Position numbers and translations under genes: made by a program. Below the pieces are notes generated by a model. The model worked only from the letters and a program-made list of their open reading frames with translations, ran no database searches and was not told the DNA's origin. Below are positions 1-9,544 of a DNA stretch of 64,000 nucleotides, in pieces. Origin of the DNA: Sphingomonas sp. PAMC26645 (lineage in GTDB: Bacteria; Pseudomonadota; Alphaproteobacteria; Sphingomonadales; Sphingomonadaceae); assembly GCF_004795835.1 (NCBI RefSeq), contig NZ_CP039249.1, positions 3,137,001 to 3,201,000 of the forward strand, written 5' to 3'. Every line of letters starts with the position of its first letter. Positions within the stretch are counted from its first letter, which is position 1.

Positions 1-105
1 GAGGAACACGGCGATGCCGAGCGCGAGACCGCCGATGTTGAGCGCGGCGTAGAGGCGGTGACGGGTCAGCGAACGCCAGAAGCCGATCAGGGCGAAACGG
101 TTCAT
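1..105 (-). CDS. ABC transporter permease (FtsX/MacB type), N-terminal 35 residues only
   Basis: Only the first 35 codons are in the window, read leftward from the ATG at 103-105; the rest lies beyond base 1. They encode a short basic segment containing FWRSLTRHRLYAALN, followed by the start of a hydrophobic helix (IGGLALGIAVFL). This is the usual beginning of MacB/FtsX permeases, which pair with a LolD/MacB-like ATPase. The ATPase gene ends 11 bases upstream, so the two are almost certainly in one operon with the membrane-fusion protein gene. The periplasmic MacB domain and later membrane helices cannot be seen. Confidence 0.75.
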   Translation of the reverse strand, partial: MNRFALIGFWRSLTRHRLYAALNIGGLALGIAVFL

Positions 106-116
106 ATAGAGTCCCT

Positions 117-797
117 TCAGATCTGACGCGCGACGGAGGCGACGATGCGCCCGTCGAGCATGTCGATGCGGCGTCCGACGAGATCCGCATGCGCGGGGCT
201 GTGCGTCACCATGATGATCGTCGCGCCGGCGGCGTTGAGGCTTTCGAGGATCCCCATCACCTGCGCGCCGTTCTCCGTATCGAGGTTGCCGGTTGGCTCG
301 TCGGCGAGGATGAGTTTCGGATCGCCGACGATCGCGCGGGCGATCGCAGCTCGCTGCTGCTGGCCTCCGGACAGCTGATGCGGGTAATGACGCGCGCGAT
401 GTGAGATACCGACGCGGTCCATCGCCGCCTCGATCCGCGCCCGGCGGTCGCCCTTCTGGTCTTTCCGATAGGCCAGCCCGAGCTCGACGTTCTCGGCGAT
501 CGTAAGTTCGTCGATGAGATTGAAGCTCTGGAAGACGAAGCCGAGCGTCTGCGCGCGGAACTGCGCCAGCGTCGCCTCGCCCTCGCTTGCCAGATCGCGG
601 CCATCGAACAGGTAGCGTCCACCGGTCGGTCGATCGACCGTGCCGAGCGTGTTGAGCAGAGTCGACTTGCCGCAGCCCGACGGCCCCATGATCGCGACGA
701 ACTCGCCGGCTGCGACGTGAAGGTCGATATCGGCGAGCGCAGTCGTCTCGACCGCGTCGGAGAGGTAGCGGCGCTGAATGCCGTCCAGGGTGATCAT
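117..797 (-). CDS. ABC transporter ATP-binding protein (MacB/LolD type)
   Basis: A 226-residue ATPase of the MacB/LolD exporter family. Walker A (GPSGCGKST) is at residues 38-46, followed by a Q-loop (FVFQSFNLI), the signature LSGGQQQR, Walker B with LILADEPTGNLD, and the switch histidine (MVTHS). The frame stays open to about base 1133, but that extension overlaps the fusion-protein gene. The ATG at 795-797 starts the conserved N-terminus and leaves a 13-base gap to the upstream stop. With the permease it should couple ATP hydrolysis in the cytoplasm to export or lipoprotein and lipid handling at the envelope. The substrate is unknown. Confidence 0.93.
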   Translation of the reverse strand: MITLDGIQRRYLSDAVETTALADIDLHVAAGEFVAIMGPSGCGKSTLLNTLGTVDRPTGGRYLFDGRDLASEGEATLAQFRAQTLGFVFQSFNLIDELTIAENVELGLAYRKDQKGDRRARIEAAMDRVGISHRARHYPHQLSGGQQQRAAIARAIVGDPKLILADEPTGNLDTENGAQVMGILESLNAAGATIIMVTHSPAHADLVGRRIDMLDGRIVASVARQI

Positions 798-810
798 GAT
801 TGCGGAACCT

Positions 811-2100
811 TCACTTGAGGTTGATCGAGGCGGCTTTGTTGAAGCCGCTGGTGTCGGAGGTGACGATGCGTTCGCCGGCCGCGATGCCGGACAGGATCTC
901 GACCTGGCTAGCGTTTCGGCGGCCGATGCGGATCGTGCGGCGCACCGCATGCGTGCCGCCCGCGTCGAGGACGTAGGCGGCAGCGCCACCGTCGCTGTCG
1001 ATCCAGCCGCCAAGCGGCGCGACGATCGCCGGACGCGCTGCACCGAGCGTGATCCGGGCGTCGATCGCCTGCCCGCGGTTGAGGCCCTGGGGTGACGTCC
1101 CGCGGAAACCGAGTTCCACGCGGAAGCGTCCATCGGTCACCGCGGGAAGGACCTTGGTGACGACGAGGTGCGACATCCCCTCCCCGCTGGCCTGCTGGCC
1201 GATCTGGACGCGACCCAGGAAATACTGGTCGACGTCGGCGACCAGCTTCCAGGACCCCTCGCTGTCGACCTGTCCGGCTGGATCGCCGGGCTTCAGCGAC
1301 TGGCCGGGCTGAATCGTGAAGTTGGTAAGGCGCCCGGTCGCGGGTGAGCGAACGGTCAGCGCGTCCAGGCCATCGCGCACTGCCGCCAGATTGTTCGACA
1401 GGCGGCCACGCGTGTCGGAGAGCCGGCTCGCTTGAAGCTTTGCGATGCGCTGCTCAGCACCCTCCGCAGCGTGCAACTGCGCGACACGCTGACGCTGGTA
1501 CGTGGCCTCTTCCTGATAGCTCCTCAGGCCGGCATCTGACACGAACCCCTTGTCGTGGAGCTGCTGCCGGATGCTCAAATCGCGTCGCGCCTTGATCAGG
1601 TCATAGTCGGCGCCGGCCACCTGCGTGTCACGGTCCCGCGAACTGCGTTCGAGCGTCAGATCCTCGCCCGACACCTGACCGAGCTGGCTTGCGATCGCGG
1701 CTTCGCGCGTCAGGATATCGAGCTTCAGCTGGGGATTGGCGAGCGTGGCGAGCGGCTGGCCCGCGAACACCGCTGCGCCGTCCTGCACGATCAGCCGCTC
1801 GACCTGGCCGCCGGATACAACGCCGACCAAGGTCGTCACGTTCGGTGCGACGGTCGCGCGAACGGGAACCGCATCGTCGAACGGCGCGCGCGTCACACCA
1901 CTCGTCACGACATCGGCCGCTGCGACATCGGTAGAATGCGCGGATGGAAGGAAGCGCCACAGCGCGATCACGCATAAAACCGCAAGTACGGCCGCGGCCA
2001 ACATCCCAATGCGGCGGCGCGAGAGTCGCGGCGTCTCGACGCGGCGATCCATGCTCGCGCCGCTCGTCGCGTTCGGGCTGGCTGAAGAGTCAGATGTCAC
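811..2100 (-). CDS. Periplasmic membrane-fusion (HlyD/MacA-like) efflux adaptor
   Basis: Up to 429 residues. One membrane anchor sits near residues 32-49 (IGMLAAAVLAVLCVIALW), then a lipoyl half-motif (GGQVERLIVQDGAAV), a long helical hairpin region of about residues 140-240, the second lipoyl half (LTVRSPATGRLTNFTIQPGQ) and a beta-barrel C-terminus. This is the usual HlyD/MacA order. It would bridge the inner-membrane ABC permease to an outer-membrane channel; no TolC-like gene is in the window. The first start is 2100, and an internal ATG at 2052 would also keep the anchor. The TGTCC-N6-GGACA boxes end 22 bases upstream of 2100, which makes control by the adjacent sigma-54 regulator likely. 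Confidence 0.9.
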   Translation of the reverse strand: MTSDSSASPNATSGASMDRRVETPRLSRRRIGMLAAAVLAVLCVIALWRFLPSAHSTDVAAADVVTSGVTRAPFDDAVPVRATVAPNVTTLVGVVSGGQVERLIVQDGAAVFAGQPLATLANPQLKLDILTREAAIASQLGQVSGEDLTLERSSRDRDTQVAGADYDLIKARRDLSIRQQLHDKGFVSDAGLRSYQEEATYQRQRVAQLHAAEGAEQRIAKLQASRLSDTRGRLSNNLAAVRDGLDALTVRSPATGRLTNFTIQPGQSLKPGDPAGQVDSEGSWKLVADVDQYFLGRVQIGQQASGEGMSHLVVTKVLPAVTDGRFRVELGFRGTSPQGLNRGQAIDARITLGAARPAIVAPLGGWIDSDGGAAAYVLDAGGTHAVRRTIRIGRRNASQVEILSGIAAGERIVTSDTSGFNKAASINLK

Positions 2101-2121
2101 GATCGGTGGTCCATACGCGAG

Positions 2122-2158
2122 TGTCCGAATCCGGACGGTGACTGTCCGGCATCGGACA
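2122..2158. promoter_or_regulatory. Tandem TGTCC-N6-GGACA boxes upstream of the efflux operon
   Basis: Two dyads with identical spacing: TGTCC-GAATCC-GGACG (2122-2137, one mismatch in the right arm) and TGTCC-GGCATC-GGACA (2143-2158, perfect, extended to ACTGTCCG/CGGACAGT). Their centres are 21 bp apart, two helical turns, as expected for cooperative binding by a dimeric or oligomeric regulator. The same architecture recurs at 2620-2656. The binder is inferred to be the sigma-54 response regulator encoded at 2686. I see no convincing -24/-12 promoter between these boxes and the fusion-protein start. Confidence 0.7.
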
Positions 2159-2175
2159 GTCGCGGTTCTGGCTGC

Positions 2176-2496
2176 TCAACCACGCTCGGTCCGATGATCA
2201 AGATCAGTGGCCTGACGCGCCTGTTCAAAGACGTTGCGGCGGCAGGAGTACTCGGATGCTGACCACATACGGATGCCGACTCCGCAGACCAGATCGGCGG
2301 CGCTTGAGACGCGACGGTCGAACGTGGCGCGGCCTATGCGGCTGCCGAGATCGAGATCGCGGTACTTGACCGTGGTTTGCCGAGGCGCGTCGACGTTGAC
2401 CGAGTTCGCGCTCGCGGGATCGGCGAAGGCGACCAAGCTTGCGGCTCCGACCACGCTGAGAAAGGAACAGACGATCCGGCGACTGTTGGTGTTCAT
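2176..2496 (-). CDS. UrrA-family secreted small protein
   Basis: 106 residues with a signal peptide (MNTNSRRIVCSFLSVVGAASLVAF, likely cut near ADPASA). The mature part carries the UrrA-family pattern: VKYRDLDLGSRIGRATFDRRV, a conserved Cys in LVCG, and a second Cys (YSCRR) followed by an A/Q-rich helix. The family is small, exported and functionally undefined. The start is set by an AAAGGA ribosome site 8 bases before the ATG at 2496; the longer frame from 2592 lacks both. A near-consensus sigma-54 promoter at 2541-2556 with paired upstream boxes suggests envelope-stress control together with the exporter. Confidence 0.8.
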   Translation of the reverse strand: MNTNSRRIVCSFLSVVGAASLVAFADPASANSVNVDAPRQTTVKYRDLDLGSRIGRATFDRRVSSAADLVCGVGIRMWSASEYSCRRNVFEQARQATDLDHRTERG

Positions 2497-2540
2497 GACA
2501 GGATCCTTTCGTCGACGGGACTGCCGACCCGCTTCCAAGA

Positions 2541-2556
2541 GCATCAACCATGCCAG
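2541..2556 (-). promoter_or_regulatory. Putative sigma-54 (-24/-12) promoter of the UrrA-family gene
   Basis: On the minus strand the sequence reads CTGGCATGGTTGATGC. It has the invariant GG and GC separated by exactly 10 bases, and TGGCA matches the -24 consensus. Transcription would begin about 35 bases before the ATG at 2496. The paired boxes at 2620-2656 lie roughly 90-125 bp upstream, the normal distance for a sigma-54 enhancer. This is a consensus match by eye, not proof of activity. Confidence 0.55.
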
Positions 2557-2619
2557 CTTCGTAAGACGTTCTTTTATGGCACTTATTTGCACGCGATCTG
2601 ACTGGGCCGTTTGCTTTGC

Positions 2620-2656
2620 TGTTCACGACCGGACATCGGGTGTCCACGATCGGACA
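2620..2656. promoter_or_regulatory. Second pair of TGTCC-N6-GGACA enhancer boxes
   Basis: TGTTC-ACGACC-GGACA (2620-2635) and TGTCC-ACGATC-GGACA (2641-2656). The centres are again 21 bp apart and both have a 6-base spacer, exactly matching the pair at 2122-2158. They sit between the UrrA gene and the sigma-54 regulator gene. They are well placed as an upstream activating site for the UrrA promoter and may also let the regulator control its own gene. Confidence 0.7.
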
Positions 2657-2657
2657 C

Positions 2658-2673
2658 TGGCACGCATCTTGAT
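2658..2673 (+). promoter_or_regulatory. Weak sigma-54-like promoter before the regulator gene
   Basis: TGGCACGCATCTTGAT matches the sigma-54 consensus at the -24 element and spacing, but has GA instead of GC at -12. Its predicted start is only a few bases before the regulator ATG at 2686, and the enhancer box abuts it. It may therefore be fortuitous or a site for autorepression. Confidence 0.28.
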
Positions 2674-2685
2674 TGTGCGCCGGGT

Positions 2686-4051
<1,366 letters not shown>

Positions 4052-4062
<11 letters not shown>

Positions 4063-5395
4063 ACGCCGTTTCGCGGTGCGCCTCGCCGCCCGAGTCCTGC
4101 TGCTGCTTTTCGCGCTGAGCGTCGCGAGCCTGCTCGCCGCCTATGGGCGCGCGCCGGCCGCCATGCTCCTCGCGGTCGGCTTTGCGATACTCGCCACGTT
4201 CGGCCTCTGGAGCCTCGTGTCCGAGAGCAACGCCGAACTCGCGCGATTCGTCGCCGCGCTAGACCGCGTCGACCTCAGCCAGTCGTTCACCTGGAACGGC
4301 CGGGGCTCCGGGTTCGACCGGCTTGGCGCAGCGTACGAGCGAGCGCTAGCACGTCTACGCGAGGAACGGGCCGGCGGCGCCACTGCGGCTACTTTTGCCA
4401 GCGCGCTTGCCGACGGCGCCCCCACGCCGCTTCTGGTCCTGGGTCCAGGCGACGCACTAACGCTGGGGAACAAGGCGGCGAGGCGACAGTTCGGCCGCGG
4501 ATCGCCGACCGATATCGCGGCGCTTGGCCGTTACGGCGAAGCGTTCGTCGAACTGCTCCGCGGCGCAGTGCCCGGACCTAGCCGACTTGGCCGGATCGTA
4601 GTGGACGGCCTGTCACAACGCGTCGTCGTCGATGCAACGCTGATCGAACTCGCCGGCGACGTCCGACGCATCGTTGCCGTGAAGGTGATCCAGGCCGAGC
4701 TCGACGGTGCCGAGCTAGCCGCGCAGATCGACCTGGTCCGCGTCCTGACGCACGAGATCATGAACTCGCTGACCCCGGTGACGTCGCTCGCCGCAACCGC
4801 GAGACATCGGCTCGATGCGCTCGACCCGACTGACAACCCCGCGATCGGCGACGCGCAGCTCGCGGTAGGCGCTCTGGCGCGACGGGCCGGCGAACTCGAA
4901 CACTTCGTCGAGACCTACAAGGGCTTCAGCGAAGCTCCGGCTCTTCGCCGCGAACGGATCGACGTCTCCGACTGGTTGACGCGTACCGCCACGGTCCACG
5001 CCGCCATGCCGAATGCGACCGCACCAGTGACCCTGAACATCGCGCCCGACCTGCGTCCGCTGTACGGAGATGCCGCGCTCCTCACACAGGTCCTGCTCAA
5101 CCTGCTCAAGAACGCTAGCGAGGCAGTTGCCTCGACCGAACGTCCCGCGATCGCGTTGACCGCCGAAACCAGGCCGAACGGCCGGATCCGGATCGCGGTG
5201 ACCGACAACGGGCCCGGCATCGCGACGCATCTGTCTCGCGAGGTGTTCCTGCCATTCTTCACCACCAAGCCCCGCGGCAGCGGCATAGGCCTTAGCTTTG
5301 CCCGCCAGATCGTTCTTCTTCATGGCGGGCAGATCGAGGTCGGTGACGGGCTACCGAGCCGTATCGAGATGATACTTCCGACGACGCTGTGTTAG
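4052..5395 (+). CDS. Membrane sensor histidine kinase (NtrB/NtrY-like)
   Basis: 447 residues. Two hydrophobic helices lie near residues 10-55, followed by a HAMP-like linker and a PAS-like stretch ([23 protein letters not shown]). The H-box is [12 protein letters not shown] with His234. The ATPase domain has the N-box [18 protein letters not shown] and [10 protein letters not shown]. The gene overlaps the upstream regulator gene by 11 bases, so the two are translationally coupled and almost surely a cognate pair. There is almost no periplasmic loop, so the signal may be sensed in or at the membrane. Confidence 0.92.
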
Positions 5396-5580
5396 GTCAT
5401 CAACTCAATTCCCAGGAGGGCCCCCTGACGAAGAGCGGGGTGCAGCAGGGGAGGCCATTTCGCGATGTCCAACGACACCTCAGGATCTGCGCGACGCTCG
5501 TTGGCGAGAGGCACGGCGCCGAGCCTTGAGCAGCTAGTTACGCTCGAAGTTCCGATCTCCCTCGTGCATAGGCTAGTTCG

Positions 5581-6486
5581 ATGACGAATTGGGACGATGT
5601 TCGCTACTTCCTGGCGGTCGCGCGCGGTGGATCGGTCCGTGCCGCAGCGGATCGGCTCAAGGTGACCCATTCCACGGTGATACGCCGCATCAGTCAGCTC
5701 GAGGAGCTGCTCGGCGCACAGGTCTTCGAAAAACTGCCGTCGGGCTACCGTTTGACGGAGGCCGGCGAGGAAATCCTCGCGCTAGCGGAGCTGATGGAAG
5801 GGGCGTCGAATAAGCTGGAAACGCGCGTCTTCGGTCGGGATCAAAGCGTGCGCGGGCTACTCCGAGTGGCTCTGCCGCCGACTGTCGCAACCCATTTGCT
5901 GATGCCCGATTTTGCCGAGTTCTGCCGCCTGTACCCCGATATCGAATTACAGATCCTATCGTCCTCGGATCTGGTCAATCTCACGACGCGCCAAGCCGAC
6001 GTGGCGCTGCGCGTGGTGTATGATCGCGATACGCTGCCCGCCCATCTGATCGGTCGGCAGCTCCGTGACGTTCACGGCGCCGTCTATATCTCTCGTGCAC
6101 TGCTCGAAGACCATCGCTCGGGCCGAGAGGCGAAGGTCCGGTGGGTGCTGAAGCTGGAGGATGGCGGAGTCCCCGAATGGGCAAGGGAGAACGACGTCGA
6201 GCAGTCCGACGCCCCCGTCACCGTTACGGATTCCGAGGCGCAGATCATCGCTGTCAGAGCGGGCTTGGGCATGGCGCCGTTGTCCTGTTTCGTGGGCGAT
6301 GTCGATCCGCTGGTCATACGGGTTCCAGGAGGCGCCCTACGCAAGCACGGCACCTTCTGGCTGCTGACGCACGGCGAGACCCGCAAGACGAAGCGCGTTC
6401 GCTTGTTCAGTGACTTCATCGCCCAGCGGTTCGAGGCCCATTCCGCGCTTCTCGCCGGTCTGGTCAGTGGCGTATCGAGCACCTGA
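5581..6486 (+). CDS. LysR-family transcriptional regulator
   Basis: 301 residues. The N-terminal winged helix-turn-helix covers about residues 1-60 (DDVRYFLAVARGGSVRAAADRL, then THSTVIRRISQLE), and the effector-binding fold follows from about residue 90 (VRGLLRVALPPTVATHLLMP). It faces the SRPBCC/SDR/oxidoreductase set head-on, with ends 37 bases apart, so it is not divergent from those genes as classical LysR targets are. The inducer is unknown. The 185 bases upstream hold no recognised gene. Confidence 0.9.
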   Translation: MTNWDDVRYFLAVARGGSVRAAADRLKVTHSTVIRRISQLEELLGAQVFEKLPSGYRLTEAGEEILALAELMEGASNKLETRVFGRDQSVRGLLRVALPPTVATHLLMPDFAEFCRLYPDIELQILSSSDLVNLTTRQADVALRVVYDRDTLPAHLIGRQLRDVHGAVYISRALLEDHRSGREAKVRWVLKLEDGGVPEWARENDVEQSDAPVTVTDSEAQIIAVRAGLGMAPLSCFVGDVDPLVIRVPGGALRKHGTFWLLTHGETRKTKRVRLFSDFIAQRFEAHSALLAGLVSGVSST

Positions 6487-6495
6487 GCTTCCGCC

Positions 6496-6524
6496 ATCCC
6501 GACACGAGTCCATGCATGGCGGCC
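6496..6524. terminator. Possible bidirectional terminator hairpin
   Basis: In the 37-base gap between the convergent LysR and SRPBCC genes, CCGCCAT and ATGGCGG can pair over a loop of about 18 bases. There is no strong T tract on either side. Position between convergent genes is the main support. Confidence 0.3.
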
Positions 6525-7027
6525 TAACCCGGACGCCCTTGCTTTGCCTCACGATCAAGCGCGACCTTGGCGAGATCCTTCAGAAGCTTCTCGTGTGCGA
6601 GCCAGAACGCGTCGGGCGCGGCTTTTGCCAATTCGATCCAGTGGGGACCCCGCATAGTCTCTTCCGTCCAAAGATGGACGCCTCTCTCCGTGGGCGTGAT
6701 GATCCACGCATGGTGGGCCTTCGATTCCTCGGAAACGAGCGGATAGCCCCCCCAGGCGATGCGGCTCTTCGGCACGAACTCCTGCACGGAAGCGAAGACG
6801 TCCTGGCCAGCGAGGTTCGTCTCGAAGCGCGTGCCGGATTGCAACCTGCTATGCCCATCCAGCAACCGGACGTGCTGGACCCCGGGGTAGAAGCCGGGCC
6901 ACGCTCCGGGGTCGACGAGCAGGGACCAGACCGTCTCGGGCGATACGGCGACCTCCAATTCGTTGGTGAAGTGGATCGGGCACTGGCTCGGTGCCATGTC
7001 GGCGGGCCAATCTATGATCTCGAACAT
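6524..7027 (-). CDS. SRPBCC-family protein, type a (copy 1)
   Basis: 167 residues of the START/Bet v1-like SRPBCC fold (polyketide-cyclase group). It begins MFEIIDWPADMAPSQCPIHF and contains VSPETVWSLLVDPGAWPGFYP, typical of the first helix and strand of the ligand pocket, then HHAWIITPTERGVHLWTEE. It probably binds a hydrophobic small molecule; the reaction is unknown. It is the last gene of a four-gene set whose members have relatives at 32907-36776. Copy 2 at 32907 shares most of the sequence, including FTNELEVA and TEETMRGP. Confidence 0.85.
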   Translation of the reverse strand: MFEIIDWPADMAPSQCPIHFTNELEVAVSPETVWSLLVDPGAWPGFYPGVQHVRLLDGHSRLQSGTRFETNLAGQDVFASVQEFVPKSRIAWGGYPLVSEESKAHHAWIITPTERGVHLWTEETMRGPHWIELAKAAPDAFWLAHEKLLKDLAKVALDREAKQGRPG

Positions 7028-7060
7028 AAGATTTTTCCTAACTTCGTGGGATGCGGCGGG

Positions 7061-7855
7061 TCAGGCGATTGATCGCAGGACGCCGCCATCGACACGCAGA
7101 GCCGCACCCGTGGTGCCGGAAGCCTGCTGCGAGCAGAGATAGACGACCATGTTCGCGACCTCTTCTGTCGACGTGAACCGATTGAGCAAGGTGGTTGGTC
7201 GCATCGTCTTCAGGAACTCCTGTTCGGCGTCCTCCTGCGTGATCCCCTGCTCCTCGGCCGTCTTCTTCATCCAGTTCGACAGGATTTCGGAATTGGTCGG
7301 GCCGGGAAGGACCGAGTTGACGGTGACGCCCGTTCCGCCGACCAGTTCCGCGAGCCCCCTCGATACGGCAAGCTGCGCGGTCTTCGTCATGCCGTAGTCG
7401 ATCATCTCCTTCGGGATGTTGATCGCGGATTCGCTGCTCATGAACACCACACGGCCCCAGCCGCGCGCCGTCATCCCCGGCACGTAATGGCGTGCCGCGC
7501 GCACTCCGCTCATGACGTTGGTCTGGAACAGGTCCAACCATTCGCCGTCGTCCTGATCGAAGAAGCCGTTGGGCCGAGCCGTGCCCATGTTGTTCACGAG
7601 GATGTCGGCTTCCGGCGCTTGCGCAGCTAGGGTGGCGGAGCCCTCGGCGGTCGCCAGATCTGCAACGACGCCGCTCAGCTGGGCGTCAGGGAATTGCGAG
7701 CGCAATTCCCGCAGCGTGTCGGAGACCCTACCCTGCGTCCGCCCGTTGATGACGACCGACGCCCCCGCCCTGGCCAATCCTTCGGCGATCGCGCGACCGA
7801 TGCCTGCCGTCGAACCCGTGACGATGGCCCGACGACCCTTGAGATCGATATTCAT
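7061..7855 (-). CDS. Short-chain dehydrogenase/reductase
   Basis: 264 residues of classical SDR. The nucleotide-binding motif is TGSTAGIG near residue 12, with ADILVNNMG in the middle, catalytic Ser in FMSSESA, and YGMTK as the Tyr-x-x-x-Lys pair. NGRT after the second strand favours NADP(H). A ribosome site (AAGGAAC) precedes the ATG at 7855. It sits between two SRPBCC genes, so it may oxidise or reduce a ligand they carry. Substrate unknown. Confidence 0.92.
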   Translation of the reverse strand: MNIDLKGRRAIVTGSTAGIGRAIAEGLARAGASVVINGRTQGRVSDTLRELRSQFPDAQLSGVVADLATAEGSATLAAQAPEADILVNNMGTARPNGFFDQDDGEWLDLFQTNVMSGVRAARHYVPGMTARGWGRVVFMSSESAINIPKEMIDYGMTKTAQLAVSRGLAELVGGTGVTVNSVLPGPTNSEILSNWMKKTAEEQGITQEDAEQEFLKTMRPTTLLNRFTSTEEVANMVVYLCSQQASGTTGAALRVDGGVLRSIA

Positions 7856-7927
7856 GCTACTGTTCCTTCAAGTTTGGCGCAAATTGGCACAGGCGAGATA
7901 AGCCGCGTCCATGCATCTCATCGGGGC

Positions 7928-8431
7928 TTAACTGGCTGCCCGGAGGACTTCGGCTTCCGCCGCACGCTTGAGCTCTTCGACCCAGTTCTGATGATAGCGG
8001 TAGAGCGCCCCGGGGTTCTTGCGGCCGAGCTCTTCGAGGAAGAACGGGCCCTGCTGGGTTTCCTCGGTCAGCAGATGGCAACCGGTGTCCGTAGGGGTGA
8101 TGACCCAGCCATGATAAGCGCTTGATCCGGTATGATCGCCATCGACGGTCGTCGACCACGCGAGCCTTTGACCGGGCACGGACTCGGTGACGACGAGGCT
8201 CATCGGGAAGCCGACGGTAACTCGGCTATACCGTGTGCCGAGCTGCAGTTCGTGCTCGTCGCTCAGAATTTTAACCTGGTCTTCGGGTGGAAAATAGTCG
8301 GACCAGTTCTCGGCATCGACGAGCAGTTTCCAGACGACCTCGGGAGGCGCTGCGACGTCGATATCGTTGAGCGCGTAGATCGCCGATGTCTTTGGGTCGA
8401 ACGCCTCAGGCCAGATGACGTGATCGTACAT
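7928..8431 (-). CDS. SRPBCC-family protein, type b (copy 1)
   Basis: 167 residues, SRPBCC fold. It begins MYDHVIWPEAFDPKTSAIYA, with the pocket motif APPEVVWKLLVDAENWSDYFP and the C-terminal stretch TEETQQGPFFLEELG. The start lies 3 bases after the stop of the upstream oxidoreductase gene, so the two are co-translated. It is distinct from the type-a gene of the same set but resembles it in the core, as expected for an old duplication. Its close counterpart is at 36285. Confidence 0.86.
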   Translation of the reverse strand: MYDHVIWPEAFDPKTSAIYALNDIDVAAPPEVVWKLLVDAENWSDYFPPEDQVKILSDEHELQLGTRYSRVTVGFPMSLVVTESVPGQRLAWSTTVDGDHTGSSAYHGWVITPTDTGCHLLTEETQQGPFFLEELGRKNPGALYRYHQNWVEELKRAAEAEVLRAAS

Positions 8432-8434
8432 GAT

Positions 8435-9037
8435 TCAGTCCTCCTTCTTGTATAGATCCTGGAAGATCAGCGGTCCCCAGGTGGTGCCGCGCGCCTGGAC
8501 GAGCGTCCCGCCTTCGGCGAGCGCGCCGAGTTTAACCGGAGCATAGCCAAGCTGTTCGACGAGGGTGGCCACCGCGCCGGTGGCACCCTCCTCGTCGCCC
8601 GCGAGGAAGACCACGCGGCGCCCGCCGGCAACGGCTGGATCCTGATCGAGGATGCTTGCGGGAAGATGATTGAACGCCTTGACGAGCTTGGCGCCGACGA
8701 AGGCCTTGGCGATCACCGCCGATGACGGGAGATGCCCGAGCTCCTCGAGAGGAACGCCATAGGCGTTGGTGACGTCGATGATCGTCTTGTCCTGCCAATC
8801 CGGAGCGGCCTTGGCGACCGCCGGGTGGGCCCCAAACGGCACCGCAAGCAGGATGATATCGGCCTGAACGGCGTCCTTGAGGGACTTGGGGATGATGCCC
8901 GTGCCGATCGCAGCCGCCTGCGCCGCGATGGCATCGGGACCACGCGTGGTCGCGACGACGACCTCGATGCCTTTTCGGGCGAACATTCTGGCTAGCGCCT
9001 GGCCGACAGGGCCGAAGCCGATAATCGCGTATTTCAT
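8435..9037 (-). CDS. Dinucleotide-binding oxidoreductase (COG2085-like), copy 1
   Basis: 200 residues. The Rossmann motif is at the N-terminus (AIIGFGPVGQALARMF), then VVVATTRGPDA, DIILLAVPFGAH, TIIDVTNAYG and KLVKAFNHL, the pattern of the NADP oxidoreductase, coenzyme F420-dependent-like family. Sphingomonads lack F420 as far as is known, so NADPH is the likely cofactor. First gene of the four-gene set; the promoter must lie in the 507-base gap upstream. A paralogue is at 33491. Confidence 0.88.
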   Translation of the reverse strand: MKYAIIGFGPVGQALARMFARKGIEVVVATTRGPDAIAAQAAAIGTGIIPKSLKDAVQADIILLAVPFGAHPAVAKAAPDWQDKTIIDVTNAYGVPLEELGHLPSSAVIAKAFVGAKLVKAFNHLPASILDQDPAVAGGRRVVFLAGDEEGATGAVATLVEQLGYAPVKLGALAEGGTLVQARGTTWGPLIFQDLYKKED

Positions 9038-9544
9038 GATCAGTGTCCGATCGTTGTGTTCGGAAACCTAAATGGGACCTACGCGAGCCGTCCGGGATTG
9101 GCCATTTCCGAACATCGGTGGTGCATCCGCGGACCACTCCACCGCCAAGCCCTGTCCAGCACCTGTTTCGGATCGGCGATTTTCGCGCGGGATGCGAACC
9201 GGAGCGATGACGCTTGCGAGGTGCCCGGTCACCGTCCGCTTACCAAGGTGGCAGTCGCTTCCGACGATCCTACGGTATAGCCGCTACTTCACATGATCAC
9301 CGGTTCGCGATCCGTCCGGACCCAGCCGCGTTGAACTCGTCTTCGTGTCGCGATCCTCACTCGGCCTCACCATGCATCTCGGAGCGGGTCCGTCCCTTGG
9401 CTGCCGAATGCCCCTGCCCGGTCAAAAGTCAGGCTCGATGCACGCTACGCCGGTGCTCTGCCACGAGCGGGCAGGTAGATGTCGAGCAACGCTTCGTGCT
9501 CGACCTGCCGTAAACCCGCCAGCTAGCACGAGCGGCTGTGCAAC
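9038..9544. other. Intergenic region, promoter of the SRPBCC set
   Basis: 507 bases with no credible gene between the oxidoreductase start and the peptidase stop. At 9063-9077 the minus strand reads CCCATTTAGGTTTCC, which shares the TTAGGTTT half of the palindromic element at 32561-32580. It sits about 25-40 bases before the oxidoreductase ATG. Nothing else was recognised. Confidence 0.4.

Noticed and set aside
117..1133. 338-residue version of the ATPase gene
   Set aside because: The extra N-terminus is the Ser/Arg-rich antisense of the fusion-protein gene; the family start is at 797.
1989..2016. GG-N10-GC match that could be a sigma-54 promoter for the adaptor
   Set aside because: It lies inside the membrane-anchor coding region and could only serve a truncated protein.
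6017..6031. GTATGATCGCGATAC dyad in the LysR gene
   Set aside because: It is within codons conserved in LysR effector domains and has different spacing from the intergenic elements.
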